DNA from: Helichrysum umbraculigerum
Taxonomy: Eukaryota; Streptophyta; Magnoliopsida; Asterales; Asteraceae
Assembly (NCBI GenBank): GCA_949592205.1
Contig: CATIUR010000013.1
Span: 744,001 to 808,000 of the forward strand
Length of the DNA: 64,000 bases
Direction: 5' to 3'
A program made the position numbers and the translations under genes. Positions 22,272-33,150 of the stretch are shown piece after piece; the stretch's first letter is position 1; every line of letters begins with the position of its first letter. The notes beneath the pieces were generated by a model. That model saw only the letters and a list, made by a program, of their open reading frames with translations. It made no database searches and had not been told where the DNA came from.

Positions 22272-23445
22272 GTCATTAAATGTTGTAAATACTTTTCACA
22301 CTAAGTGTCGAACACTTACAAATAACGAAACCTGATTCAACGATACATATAATGATAACACTTTGAATCATTATTACAAACCGTCACCAACGGGCCATAC
22401 TTGTTTTCAAACTACAAACGGATTACTAAACAAACACTTGGACATAACGAGTTGTGTAGACAACTAGCCTAGATGGTCTTGCGAGACATCTACTTACTTA
22501 ACTTTATATGTTTAGGCATTTAAAGGTTACGGGTTCGGAGAACCTACATACTACTTACTGTTTGCTACCGCTGACTACTCGACTCAGGTGAGTCTTGCAG
22601 CCCCACTTTTACTGTTTTACATACGGGGTGAGATACATTGCTTACTTTTCTTGAACACAAGTACTAAACTGCTTACTATACCAAACGGAATTGCATGAGT
22701 TATTTACTACTTACAGAAGTCTCTCCATCATATATCGTTAGTTATGGACTTAAGCGCGAACACTAGTTAATGGATCCATTAGGGAAATGACCCTCCCTGC
22801 CCGGGGTAGTAGCGCTACCACGAACCGTTCTGTATAAATGGGCGACTATTATTCGTTACTTATGCTTGCTCAGTTACGAGCATGTCACGAGAGCAACTTA
22901 TTACTTACGGGTTAAGCTTCGATTATGAGCCTCATGGCAACGGTATAACTTACTTACTTTACATTTGCTGGATTTGCAAATACTTGATTTAAGCCTGCGG
23001 GCACTACTTATGAAATCTTGTGTTCAAAACTGGTATTATTTACAAACCTATGAGATTCACCAACATTCGTGTTGACCCTTTTAGCATGTATTCTCAGGTA
23101 CCCAGACGGAGTAGGATTTCTCCAGGCATAGCTAGAGTCGCATGATTTCACTAAACTGCATTAACGGAGATTCTCAGCATTATCTTTTGTACACGTTGAT
23201 TATGTAATAGAATCTCCCGTCATACGCGTGGACTCTAGGGAACTACATTTTGTATACGAAAACATTAAGTTTTCAAACATTTATTTCTATGAAGACGTTT
23301 TACAACGTCTCATTTAGAGGTCGTTTACTATATATCTTGTGCTTTGTATATTGATTAGTAACACCCAGGTATGCTTCCGCAAATCATTAAATTTGGGGGT
23401 GTTACAATATCAAAATCGTATATGGTTAAGTCTGGCCTAAGGCTC

Positions 23446-23453
23446 TATTTATA
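23446..23453 (-). promoter_or_regulatory. TATA box of the LARD-like LTR
   Basis: TATAAATA on the minus strand; the other LTR has it at 28741-28748. The solo LTR insertion point is about 35 bp downstream, close to where transcription would start. Confidence 0.6.
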
Positions 23454-23925
23454 ATTTTACAAACCGCTAGTCCAACCGCTGGTTGGAGTCTTCAACTGCC
23501 GGTTGGAGTACTTGGACTCCAAGTCAAAGTCTGCGATCTTTACCGACTTATTATTATATTATACAACCGCCGGCTGGGTAATTCAACCACCGGTTGAGTC
23601 TTGTTTCCAGAATATTCCAAAGTCGGGCTTGGCTTCACTTTTGGGCTATTAATCTTCTTAATCCGTTTTTATTCATTCTTTAAGCCCAATTAACTTTATC
23701 TTTGGGTTTAGTCTTCAATTTAGGTCCAATTAACTTCAATCTTCAGTCTTCTCTCTATTTTCTTCTTTTAAAGCTATTTTCTCGTTCTTTTCTTCATTTA
23801 ATTGCTTTCATACCTATATTGCAAATATGAACAAATTAAGTATCTAAATCAATATAAATGCAATCAAAGACATATAAAATGTAAGGATTATTAGTATATA
23901 AATATAGTATTATTTGATGTTATCA

Positions 23926-23941
23926 AATATCTCCACACTTA
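23926..23941 (-). other. Polypurine tract of the LARD-like element
   Basis: On the minus strand TAAGTGTGGAGATATT abuts the LTR start TGATAACATC. Its core resembles AAGTGTGGGAT of the Athila element, in keeping with a Gypsy origin. Confidence 0.75.
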
Positions 23942-26543
23942 AGTTCTGCTTGTCCTCAAGTAGAATACATTCACAAACTAAAATTGATAAGCATCAAACT
24001 AATATTTAACAATCAAACTACCCAAATCAAAAATCTGTTTCATACTTTAAAACTTTAAACATTTTAATTAACATAGATAACTATAAAGTACAAATAAAAA
24101 TTATTATTATTCATGTAATATATAATTCATGAATGATTACTAATATATTTATCCACTTTAAACAATCTATACTTATATTTCTGAATACATCTTTATTATT
24201 AGTATGTATACTACTTATGATTTCCACATATGATATACTCTTAAACTTAATCATGCAATTTATTTTATATTCAAAATAAATATATGAAATCCATTTTTAA
24301 GAATTAAGACATTGATGACAGGTCTGCATTTTCATGCAACAGAGCGATATAACTTGATTCAGGTAAAGCAATTTTTTTAAATCAAACCAGCGGTGACAGG
24401 TCTGTACTTCCGTACAACAAAGCGACATAGTTTGATTAATTTATAATTTAATTTTGAAAGAATTATCTTTCTTTTGCTTTATTTTTTAGAATACTAATAT
24501 GAAACCAGGTGTATACTTTCGTACGACAGAGGAAACAATTAGTAAACCCCCAAATGTTTTCAGATAAGTATAAAGATATATAAAATTATCGCATAATAAA
24601 TCTAAGAATTAAGACTTTTATGTCATACATTATAATATGTATTATAAAATAATATACAAATTATCTATTAATTTCTTAAAATTCAGAAATTTTCATATAG
24701 ATTGCCTATTAGTACATCATATCATGTAACTATATATCACTTATTATTATATTGCTTACGTTATATGTACCAAATAGTTAATCCACATTAAAGTCTAAAC
24801 CTTTAAATATAAAACAAAATTTTAACAAGAATATTCTAACTAATAAATGCCTATTTATTAACTGAAAATTTTAATTTAGATGAAAATTTATAATATAAAA
24901 GACAAGTAAAACTTAATTAAAACTTAAATAATATTTCTTTTCTACCCGACCCTTTCCCAACACTTAAATTATACAATGTCCTCATTGTATATAAACAATA
25001 TAAAAATAAAGTAGGAAAAAGGAAGAAAAGAAATTAGAACGAAATACTCCCCTAACTTAGAAGCGATTATCTTGATCTAGTTTAGCGTAACGGTTCATCT
25101 TCTCATTCTGTAGTTCAATGTTTTGGTTTCCGCGATCTTTATTCAAAAATATACAACAGCACACACTTTCGTAGTTAATCACGATTGCATTTAGCGTATG
25201 CAATAAGCCTTTAAACCCCTCGGTATCCCAAGTGGACGAGTTATAGTCTCGTGAGGGTTTCCATGGAACACACCCACAAAGTTCATAATTTTCCAAAAAT
25301 TAGCTGAAACTTACTTACAGCCTCATAAGTACTTAATGAATTCTAGCAAAACAAACAAACAAATTAAACATACCAGATAATATACATAACTAAAAACTAC
25401 AATAATAAAAATAAAATACGAAAATAAAACGGAAAATAAAAATCTAAAGATAGTCAGGAAACACATAATCACATGCTACTAAGTATTGTCATTTCTCCAG
25501 GGCTAATTGTGTGGTAAAAACTTATGAAACTACTGCTGTTCGTCAGGTGATCTCCAAATAATGCCAAAAAGTATTCAACCGCTAGTTGGGTACCTACAAC
25601 CGTCGGCTTCCTAATTCAATTACTGGCAGGAGTCTTAGATAAAAGTACATGGGATGTAGCTCCAATTTCTCAATTTAAAATCTGAACTTAGACTTACTAA
25701 ATGTATTAACATAAATAAGTTCTAAATTAAAAACCTCAAAATTTTACTTAACACCTAATCCGAATTTCTAACCATAAATTGTAAGTATTAGAATCAATTT
25801 AAGAGAAATTATATCTCTAAAATGAACCATAATCAACAAATTTCTCAAAAACTATATATAACAATTTCATAGTTAGACATACTTAAAATAAAACCCTATC
25901 ACAGAAATGAAAGCATTTCATAATTTATAATCATAACAATTTATTCTAAGAGTAATTGTATGGTGTTCTTTGGTTTTTATGAAAATGTGTGGTTATAATA
26001 AATGCTGCTATTAGTGTTTAATCGAAAAAGTGTCCAACCGTCTGTTAACTATGCCAGTCGCCGGTTGGTTGCTAGCAGTGGTTTTTCCAACATAACGACC
26101 TTTATCTTATTTGATTTATTTAACCCTATTTAATTTAATTTACGTAGCAGTATTTCCTAGTAATTATGGTTTCTTGTTCCTATTATAAAGAACATAATAA
26201 AAATAAAACCTAAAAATTAAAATCTGATAGCTACCTACAAATTAAAATACAACATAATGTACAAGTACGAGTTGCCTCCCGAGAAGCGTTTGTTTTTGTT
26301 CGAGTCACTAGCTTGACTCCAACCTTACTTACCTGAAAATCTAGCGACTTTCCCCACACTTAAAAGTAAGCACGGATGGTAATATCTATAAGTTATCCAA
26401 AAATGTAATTTTAATAAAATTAAAGAAAATAGACACTTATCGTTTATGGCAGGCATTTGTCCAGTCCGTGATCCTCCATGATTTTCCAAAAATTGTGAGA
26501 AACTTTCCTTCCGCTCGAATTGCCAAAAAGGATCTTCATATTT
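23942..26543 (-). other. Internal noncoding region of the LARD-like element
   Basis: AT-rich, without a credible gene. Three degenerate repeats containing ACAGGTCTG or CAGGTGTA and CGTACAACA or CGTACGACA words lie at about 24309-24540. CAACCG...CGGTTG-type palindromes recur near 25578 and 26035. The short open frame at 25057-25296 has no recognisable motif. Confidence 0.5.
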
Positions 26544-27233
26544 TTAAAACAATAAACTTGTGCTTATAGACACTCCATTCGCTAGTTGAGGCGACTCAAC
26601 CACTATGTGGATTTCAACCGTCGGCTGTGTTTTAATCCAACTGCTGGTTGATGTCTGATTACCGCAAGTTCTGTTTTCAGTTTCTTCTCCAATCCTTACA
26701 ATTGTTTGATCATCTTTCTTTAATTGTTTCACCTCCGGGTATAATGATAAAAATTCATCAATAATCGTCATCATTTCCTCTTCCGTCATCATCCCATTTT
26801 GGTTTCTCAATTCAAGGTTATCTTCATTACAATCAAGTAACGAAAATGATTCCTCATCAGAATCTTGGTGATCAAATTTAGGCAATATCGACCAATCTAC
26901 CTCCATATCTTCTTCCTGATTAAATTCACTAAAAACTGCATTAGAAAATAAGGATTCAGAGAATTGAGGATACTTATCGATTTGATTGTCCATCCCCGCA
27001 AGTTGTTGAATGGAAGCTCCTTGACTGTGATCAATAGTTTCGGTGTCTTCCAAATTTTTATTTGAAGTTTCCATAGATTGCGAAGCTATCACATTCGATA
27101 GATGAGATAAACTTGTGAAAATGTCATCAGGAAATCGATTCATGTACTCCTCAATCGTCATGTTGGCAATATCTTCATCCATAGGATTGTTTCTCGAGTT
27201 TCGAGAAATCACAGGAATATTGTTCTGATACAT
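26544..27233 (-). CDS. Acidic 229-residue protein of unknown function in the LARD-like element
   Basis: Open frame with ATG at 27231-27233, the only long ORF of the element. The product is rich in Asp, Glu, Ser and Asn, with acidic clusters (FNQEEDMEVDWSILPKFDHQ; DSDEESFSLLDCNEDNLE) and a possible helical segment (MTEEEMMTIIDEFLSLYPEV). There is no zinc knuckle, protease or membrane segment. It sits where gag would begin, so it may be a diverged gag N-terminal region or a captured host fragment. I do not recognise it. Confidence 0.5.
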   Translation of the reverse strand: MYQNNIPVISRNSRNNPMDEDIANMTIEEYMNRFPDDIFTSLSHLSNVIASQSMETSNKNLEDTETIDHSQGASIQQLAGMDNQIDKYPQFSESLFSNAVFSEFNQEEDMEVDWSILPKFDHQDSDEESFSLLDCNEDNLELRNQNGMMTEEEMMTIIDEFLSLYPEVKQLKKDDQTIVRIGEETENRTCGNQTSTSSWIKTQPTVEIHIVVESPQLANGVSISTSLLF

Positions 27234-27643
27234 ACCTGTCAAAATAAAAGAAAAAGAAAAAGAGTAGAAAAGAAAATAAAATAAAAACTAACTAAAAAAA
27301 ATTCCAATAAAAATTGATTTACAAAGCTAATCAGAAGTCCTCGGTAGCTCCAATGATCATACACAGAAGCGGAGAAGTAGGTCAGCGCGTAGCGTATTAA
27401 AAACCTACCCCTTTCGGGAAGCAGAACGACCCTCCTTATACCTCTGTTTTTGTTAGTAATCCCAATGGGTGAGCCGATTTTTTGATTGACCAACAAGGTA
27501 TAAAAAAATTTTTATATGGTAAAATTAAAACAAAATACTATAAATTCCAAATTAAATAATAAACGCAACCGTTCCCTGGCAGAACCAAGAAAATAGTTAA
27601 AAAAAACTATAAATTCCAAATTAATAATAAACAACACCGCTCC
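27234..27643 (-). other. Leader of the LARD-like element with a duplicated segment
   Basis: Lies between the primer site and the acidic ORF. A block containing ATAAATTCCAAATTAA followed by TCCCTGGCAG occurs twice (about 27539-27582 and 27610-27650); only the right copy keeps the full primer site. The block at about 27370-27440 contains GTAGCGTATTAAAAACCTAC, but I see no defined function. Confidence 0.45.
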
Positions 27644-27658
27644 CTGGCAGCGGCGCCA
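27644..27658 (-). other. Primer-binding site of the LARD-like element
   Basis: On the minus strand TGGCGCCGCTGCCAG lies a few bases from the LTR end. This resembles the TGGCGCC-type primer sites used by Athila and Tat/Ogre Gypsy elements (tRNA-Asp type, by family knowledge). Confidence 0.75.
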
Positions 27659-27664
27659 AAAACT

Positions 27665-29220
27665 TGATGTTGTGTGAATAGAGTTCAAAATAACAAGTTT
27701 TAAATAATTTGGAAATACTAAATTAACTATCACACAAGCCAGGCAAGAAAACCCGTTCGTATAATATAGCTTTTAAAGTAAGTCCGAGTCGAACACTGAG
27801 AATGGTGGTTATTACAAATATGGAATTAATAGTTTAAGTAATAAATACAAAATACAAAGAAGACAGTAAAAAGGGAGACGTTTTAGTTCCGTTCGAACAT
27901 ATATTTACTTTGATACAAATTTCTAATAAACCAACTCAACTTAAAGTATTAGAAACAAATAGGAACTACTAATTTAGGGAGATGATTGTATTTATTTAGA
28001 TTAGTTTTATTTGATTATTACAGTTTTATTTTATGTTTATTTTATCGTTGATTAACCTATTGATGGCTTAACAAATATAGATAACTCCCTTAGCTAAAAG
28101 ACCAATTATCTTATAATATTTAAGAAAAGTACTAGATCCAACTGAATATACTATAGAGAAATCCTCTTTTTAGTATTACTCACCTCAATATTATTCAATT
28201 AAACCTATCAATAATTTATTATAACTTTGTAGTCAACCCTGTAGTATACAAACGTTTATGATCACCACACCAATTATATTATTAAGTCTTAATGTTCTTC
28301 CACTATCTCCTCGGTCCGAAGTCTCCAGCTCATAAGTTAATTAAACTATAGTATATAATCTTAATTAATTATGTAAGAACAACTTAATTATATAATCAAT
28401 ACAATTATCTGAAAAGTATAATAAACATTCAATAAATCAATATCAACGTAAACATAACTTCAAACTATAATTCAAATAACTTTCATCTAAATAAACACAA
28501 TAAGAAACTTAATTCATATTAAAACCAAGTAATCAATATCCAAATATAATTAAATAGTATACTTACAAAATACAAGGATAAAGAAACCGAACCCTAATGA
28601 TGAACAAGCTCTTCGTAGGGTTTAAAACCTCAAAACCTTAGCTTCCTAGCCTCCAAATTCGCACCTCAATTCGTATTCTAAACCCTAAAGCTGAATTTAG
28701 AATATCAAAATCGTATATGGTTAAGTCTGGCCTAAGGCTCTATTTATAGTTTTACAAACCGCCAGTCCAACCGCTGGTTGGAGTCTTCAACTGCCGGTTG
28801 GAGTTCTTGGACTCCAAGTCAAAGTCTGCGATCTTTACCGACTTATTATTATAATATACAACCGCCGGCTGGGTAATTTAACCGCCGGTTGAGTCTTGTT
28901 TCCAGAATATTCCAAAGTCGGGTCAGGCTTCACTTTTGGGCTATTAATCTTCTTAATCCGTTTTTCTTCATTCTTTAGGCCCAATTAACTTTATCTTTGG
29001 GTTTAGTCTTTAATTTAGTTCCAATTAACTTCAATCTTCTGTCTTCTCTCTATTTTCTTCTTTTAAAGCTCTTTTCTCGTTCTTTTCTTCATTTAATTGC
29101 TTTCATACCTATATAGCAAATATGAACAAATTAAGTATCTAAATCAATATAAATGCAATCAAAGACATATAAAATGTAAGGATTATTAGTATATAAATAT
29201 AGTATTATTTGATGTTATCG
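27665..29220 (-). repeat. 5' LTR of the LARD-like element
   Basis: 1556 bp, uninterrupted, matching 19846-20887 plus 23412-23925 with scattered substitutions. It ends TTATCG instead of TTATCA. A minus-strand TATA box is at 28741-28748. CAACCGCTGGTTG and CAACCGCCGGCTG palindromes lie around 28768-28890. Confidence 0.95.
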
Positions 29221-29225
29221 GTTAT

Positions 29226-30555
29226 CCTGTCAACCACCGCGGATATCGGTGTCTTGACCTTAACACCAAGAAAATCATACTTTCTCGACATGTCAACTTT
29301 GATGAGTCCTCATTTTCATTTGCAGCATTCTATCCTACTCAAGCACCCTCTTATGAGTTTCTTGACACTTCAAGTGATCTCTCTCCTGTCTCTCGACAGG
29401 TCTTACAGTCCACAGCTTCCATTACAGGGGAACCTCCCCCTTCAAGTTCACCACCGTCCTCACCAACACCAGCTCTTAGTACACCTCTTTCCTCACCGTC
29501 TACATCTTCCTAAGACAGCTCCTCTCCAGCTATTAATGATAGCCCTTCTAGTACAAACTCATCCTCAGCTAACACCCCTACTCCACTACCCACTTATTCG
29601 ATGGTCATCCGTTCTCAACATGGTATTTATAAGCCCATCTAAAGACTTAATCTTCACATTACTAATACTACTTCTACTATACCTCACTCCTACACCCAAG
29701 CCCTTCAGGATCCACACTGGCATGTAGCTATGCAGACTAAATATAGTGCTCTTATTAAAAATGGGACTTTGGTTCTTGTTCCTTGACCACCCGGGGTTAA
29801 TGTGGTTCTGTTCGATGTGGTTGTTTAAATGCAAGTTGCGTGCTGATGGCTTTCTCGATCGCTATAAAGCTCGTTTGGTTGCAAATGGCAAAAGCCAATG
29901 ACCTGGCATTGATTGTGACGAGACTTTTAGTCCGGTTGTTAAACCGACCACCATTCGTACATTTTTGAGCTTGGGTCTTTCTTGATCCTGGCCCATTCAT
30001 CAGCTCGATATTCAGAATGCTTTCTTGCATGTTTTTTTTTTAATTACAGAAACCGGTTTACATGCATCAGCCTTCAGGGTTTGTAGATCCACACCATCCA
30101 GATTATGTATGCTATTTGCAGAATTCTCTCTATGGCCTTAAATAGGCACCTCGAGCTGGGTATCACTGTTTTGCATCATATGCTTCTAAGATAGTCTTTT
30201 TTTCAAAGCAAATCTGATTCTTCTTTGTTTGTTTATTGCCATGGGTCGGATTTGGCATATCTTGTATTATATGTTGGTGACATAGTGCTCACCGGTTCTT
30301 CTGATAGTCTTGTTAGCCATATCATCACATCTCTCAGTTCAGAGTTTGCTATGACAGATCATGAACCTCTTCATTACTTCTTGGGCATTTTAGTTCAATG
30401 TACTAAGACATGCATGTTTCTATCTCAGCAAAAGTATACATCTGACGTACTTGATCAAACTTACATGACCAACTGCAAACCTTGCAGTACTCTTGTCGAC
30501 ACTAGCTCTAAGCTAGACTTGACCGGTTCACCGGTAGCAGATCCTTCATTATATC
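29226..30555 (+). pseudogene. pol: Decayed Ale-like Copia element, piece 2: integrase end and RT
   Basis: Resumes in the HRGYRCLDL-type motif right after the LARD target duplication, then passes through a Pro/Ser-rich linker and RT. The RT catalytic region reads LVLYVGDIVLTGSSDSLVSH: the first Asp of YVDD is Gly. Frames change repeatedly and stops are frequent (for example near 29640 and 29785). The piece is cut at 30551-30555 by the solo LTR. Confidence 0.8.
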
Positions 30556-32008
30556 TGTCACACCCTGCCAGACGGTATTCTACGATCAGCCTAAGTAAGT
30601 GCGAAAGCTGGTGACGTGGTGGGGCGCGAGCAGTTTCAGCAAATATACATCCACAAAGCATATGGTTATTGCAGAACATAATGTATTAAGATGCCAAGGT
30701 TAATAATTATTACAAAAGGTTACAACTTAGAAAAGTTGTAACAGTAGTAGTACTGTTTGAAACAGTGATGTCATAGAATTACATAATTCAAAAGTGGATT
30801 TCATGAGTATGACTGCAATAATTTGTAGTTATACAAATGAAATCCCATTCGTCCCAAAACGAGGTGGCATCCTAATACTTCAAGTGTTGTCCATCCTGAA
30901 TGCATGCAGATCTTACTTACTTGCTAATTCCCTGAAAAACATAGAGAAAATGTCAACAAAACTTTGTTGACTGAATTCACATGCTTTATAAGTGTGGTAT
31001 GTTATACCAAGTTTGTTTGTATCTCGTTGACATAAATGAAATAAATATTTGTATTATTAGAATGCTGTTCAATAATATAGTTTGCACGTGTGCAAAATAC
31101 AGTTTTTGTTGGATTGTTACCCAAAAGATAGTACCGATCGTTCTCCGGCGTATAAAACAGTACCGGTATGTTCTCCGGCTAAAAGCAAATAGTAGGAAAT
31201 GTTATTCCTAAAATAATAGTTGTTTGTGGGAAGACATAGATTGTGATCCCCCGAAGGTGAGCTAAACTTTGCGGGTTAAAGTAACACGACCTAACCCTAT
31301 AACTAAACCACGACCACATGTTTGTTGTTTGCCTAAAGGACAAGTAAGTATACATTCCAAAATTGTGGGAGGGTCGTCACGGCGATAGTACTATCCGTAT
31401 ACTCAATGGCTAGAGTCACCTGGTTAATGGTTACAGTCTGCATAACATAAGGTCTTTTATGCATACATTGTAAGTCTGGGTCCGTACTAGGATTCGTTGT
31501 CTAGTTCCCCAAAAATAGTATGAAAATGTTATTTCATAAATAAACAGTGTAAGTAAATACATAACAGTATTTATAAACAGTTCAGGTAAATACATAATAG
31601 TATTTATAAACAGTTATCGCATGCAGTAGCAAAAACTATTTGCTATGTTTTTCACCCCTAGTTTTAAAAGTATTTAAAACAGTAGAATAGGGGTTGTGAA
31701 CTCACTTTAGGTGCTGTGATGTGAGAGCTAGCAAATGGTAGTAGACGCCACCCAGGTAATGTCTCTTAGCGTCCTAAATGCAAGAGATGTATTAACATAA
31801 GTACTTGACGGTTTGTCAAATTATGCTAATAATTCAATTGTTTTAAATGATTATTGATTTACAAATGTGTACGATTCATTGGTGATGACTTTCCGAAAAT
31901 AACTTGTATTTCTTGAATGGTAGTTATTTGTTATTACACTTTCACAATTGTTTACTGTCGTATACAAATATTATACAAATATTTGTTGCTCATATGTATG
32001 TATGTATA

Positions 32009-32067
32009 CATATATATATATATATATATATATAGTTGTTTACATATATCGTTCATTCCATGGTATC

Positions 32068-32127
<60 letters not shown>

Positions 32128-32270
32128 TTACGTCGTACGTATGTAAAAACGCAAGATCCATATGTTAGGAAAAATATTCATTCGTGAATATATATTATAT
32201 GTTCCATTTATCGTTATGTGTATATGCGTATATATATAAACTTAGTTGTTATATATATATATATATATAA
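32009..32270. repeat. (TA)n microsatellite tracts
   Basis: Several TA runs interrupted by short unique text. Homologous positions in the Tekay LTRs also hold TA runs. Confidence 0.95.
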
Positions 32271-32373
32271 CATAATATCCACAAAAATACGTTTTACTCG
32301 TACTTATTTACTCCATTTGTTTTGTTTACAAACGTTAACATTTGAAATAGTTTTATCTCTGTGACGAACGACC

Positions 32374-32729
32374 TCACCCAATCGGGTACCTAAGCTCACC
32401 CGATCGCGTGTCAACTATTCTTGGTCCCTTACCTGATCGGGTAGGAAACCTTACCCGTCCGGGTATGAGGCTTCACCCAATCGGGTATGGGTGTTCACCC
32501 GATCATGTGTAGTTTGCCTAATATGCTAAGTACCCGCTGGATACTAGTTTAAAAACCGGGTACCATATTTGTGTGTTAGGTACCCGTCGGATACTACCAT
32601 TACCCGCCGGGTAATGGTAAAGTTTCAGAATTACTCGTCTTGGGTCGATACCCAATCGGGTATGAAGGCTGACCTGTTCGGGTCTGAGTCTTCACCCGGT
32701 CGGGTGGATACACTCACCCGTTCGGGTGT
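32374..32729. repeat. Array of ACCCGATCGGGT-like palindromes
   Basis: More than a dozen imperfect palindromes of the form ACCC-(N)3-5-GGGT in 355 bp, for example CACCCAATCGGGTA, TACCTGATCGGGTA, TACCCGTCCGGGTA, CACCCGGTCGGGTG and CACCCGTTCGGGTG. Spacing is irregular, around 20-30 bp. The array is found in this LTR only. Confidence 0.9.
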
Positions 32730-33071
32730 AGTGTCCTTTGTACTGCGGCTCAGTCTGTAACACTGGATGCTATCGCATCATTCCTTGTTTTTGCTATAAT
32801 TTTGAGTTACGTCTTTTACAAATATTATAGATAACAACATACAAGCTCTTTCAAGTGATTTTACACATTAATTTTACTTGTACCCTTACAAGAATTTTAT
32901 ACAGGAGTGTAAATTTTTGTCCAGAATCATCATCACCAACTTTCTATTTTCGTTAGTTTTTGTTACATTTTAAGCTGGATTCTTACATGAAATGAAATAT
33001 TAACAAATTATATCAAGTTTTTATGAAAGAAAGAGTAAGGAATTTGGGTTTCCTTACAATGTTCTAAGGGG

Positions 33072-33117
33072 ATGATGTACAGAGGATGATGATGATGTTG
33101 ATGATGATGATACATAC

Positions 33118-33150
<33 letters not shown>
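33072..33150. repeat. GAT/ATC trinucleotide repeat
   Basis: GATGATGAT run, interrupted. The minus-strand frame over it reads as poly-His, a by-product of the repeat. A much shorter GATGATGATGATGA occurs at the corresponding place in the Tekay LTRs (about 40168 and 60232). Confidence 0.9.

Larger units (their letters stand above)
20888..23406 (+). mobile_element. Solo LTR, Tekay-lineage Gypsy family B, plus orientation
   Basis: 2519 bp starting TGTAACAACCACC and ending GGGGGTGTTACA, with target duplication ATATC at 20883-20887 and 23407-23411. It is the same family as the solo LTR at 48482-51135 but inverted: both carry TTAGCCTAACACAGAACTAAT-type text near one end, a CT-rich leader, GCGACGT arrays and GGGGCTCTGCCCC hairpins. 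The single LTR with intact duplication indicates that the internal region was removed by LTR-LTR recombination. Confidence 0.9.
19846..23925 (-). repeat. 3' LTR of the LARD-like element, split by a solo LTR
   Basis: After removing the solo LTR and one duplicate of its target site, the LTR is 1042 + 514 = 1556 bp, exactly the length of the other LTR. A minus-strand TATAAATA is at 23446-23453. CAACCGCCGGTTG-type palindromes lie near 23473, 23492, 23573 and 23584. Confidence 0.93.
19846..29220 (-). mobile_element. Non-autonomous LTR retrotransposon (LARD-like, Gypsy-type primer site)
   Basis: LTRs at 19846-23925 (split by a solo LTR) and 27665-29220 flank 3.7 kb of DNA with no pol. The target duplication GTTAT is present at 19841-19845 and 29221-29225. 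A purine tract abuts the left LTR and a primer site abuts the right LTR, both on the minus strand. The terminal base of the right LTR is G where A is expected. The internal region holds one acidic ORF only, so the element must have relied on another element's enzymes. Confidence 0.9.

Noticed and set aside
31917..32168. Tyr/Ile-repeat frames over TA arrays (also at 39411-39593 and 59224-59515)
   Set aside because: Pure artefacts of TA dinucleotide repeats in LTRs.
32374..32729. CRISPR-like or satellite array at the ACCC...GGGT words
   Set aside because: Spacing and centres vary and units are not head-to-tail copies, so neither description fits.
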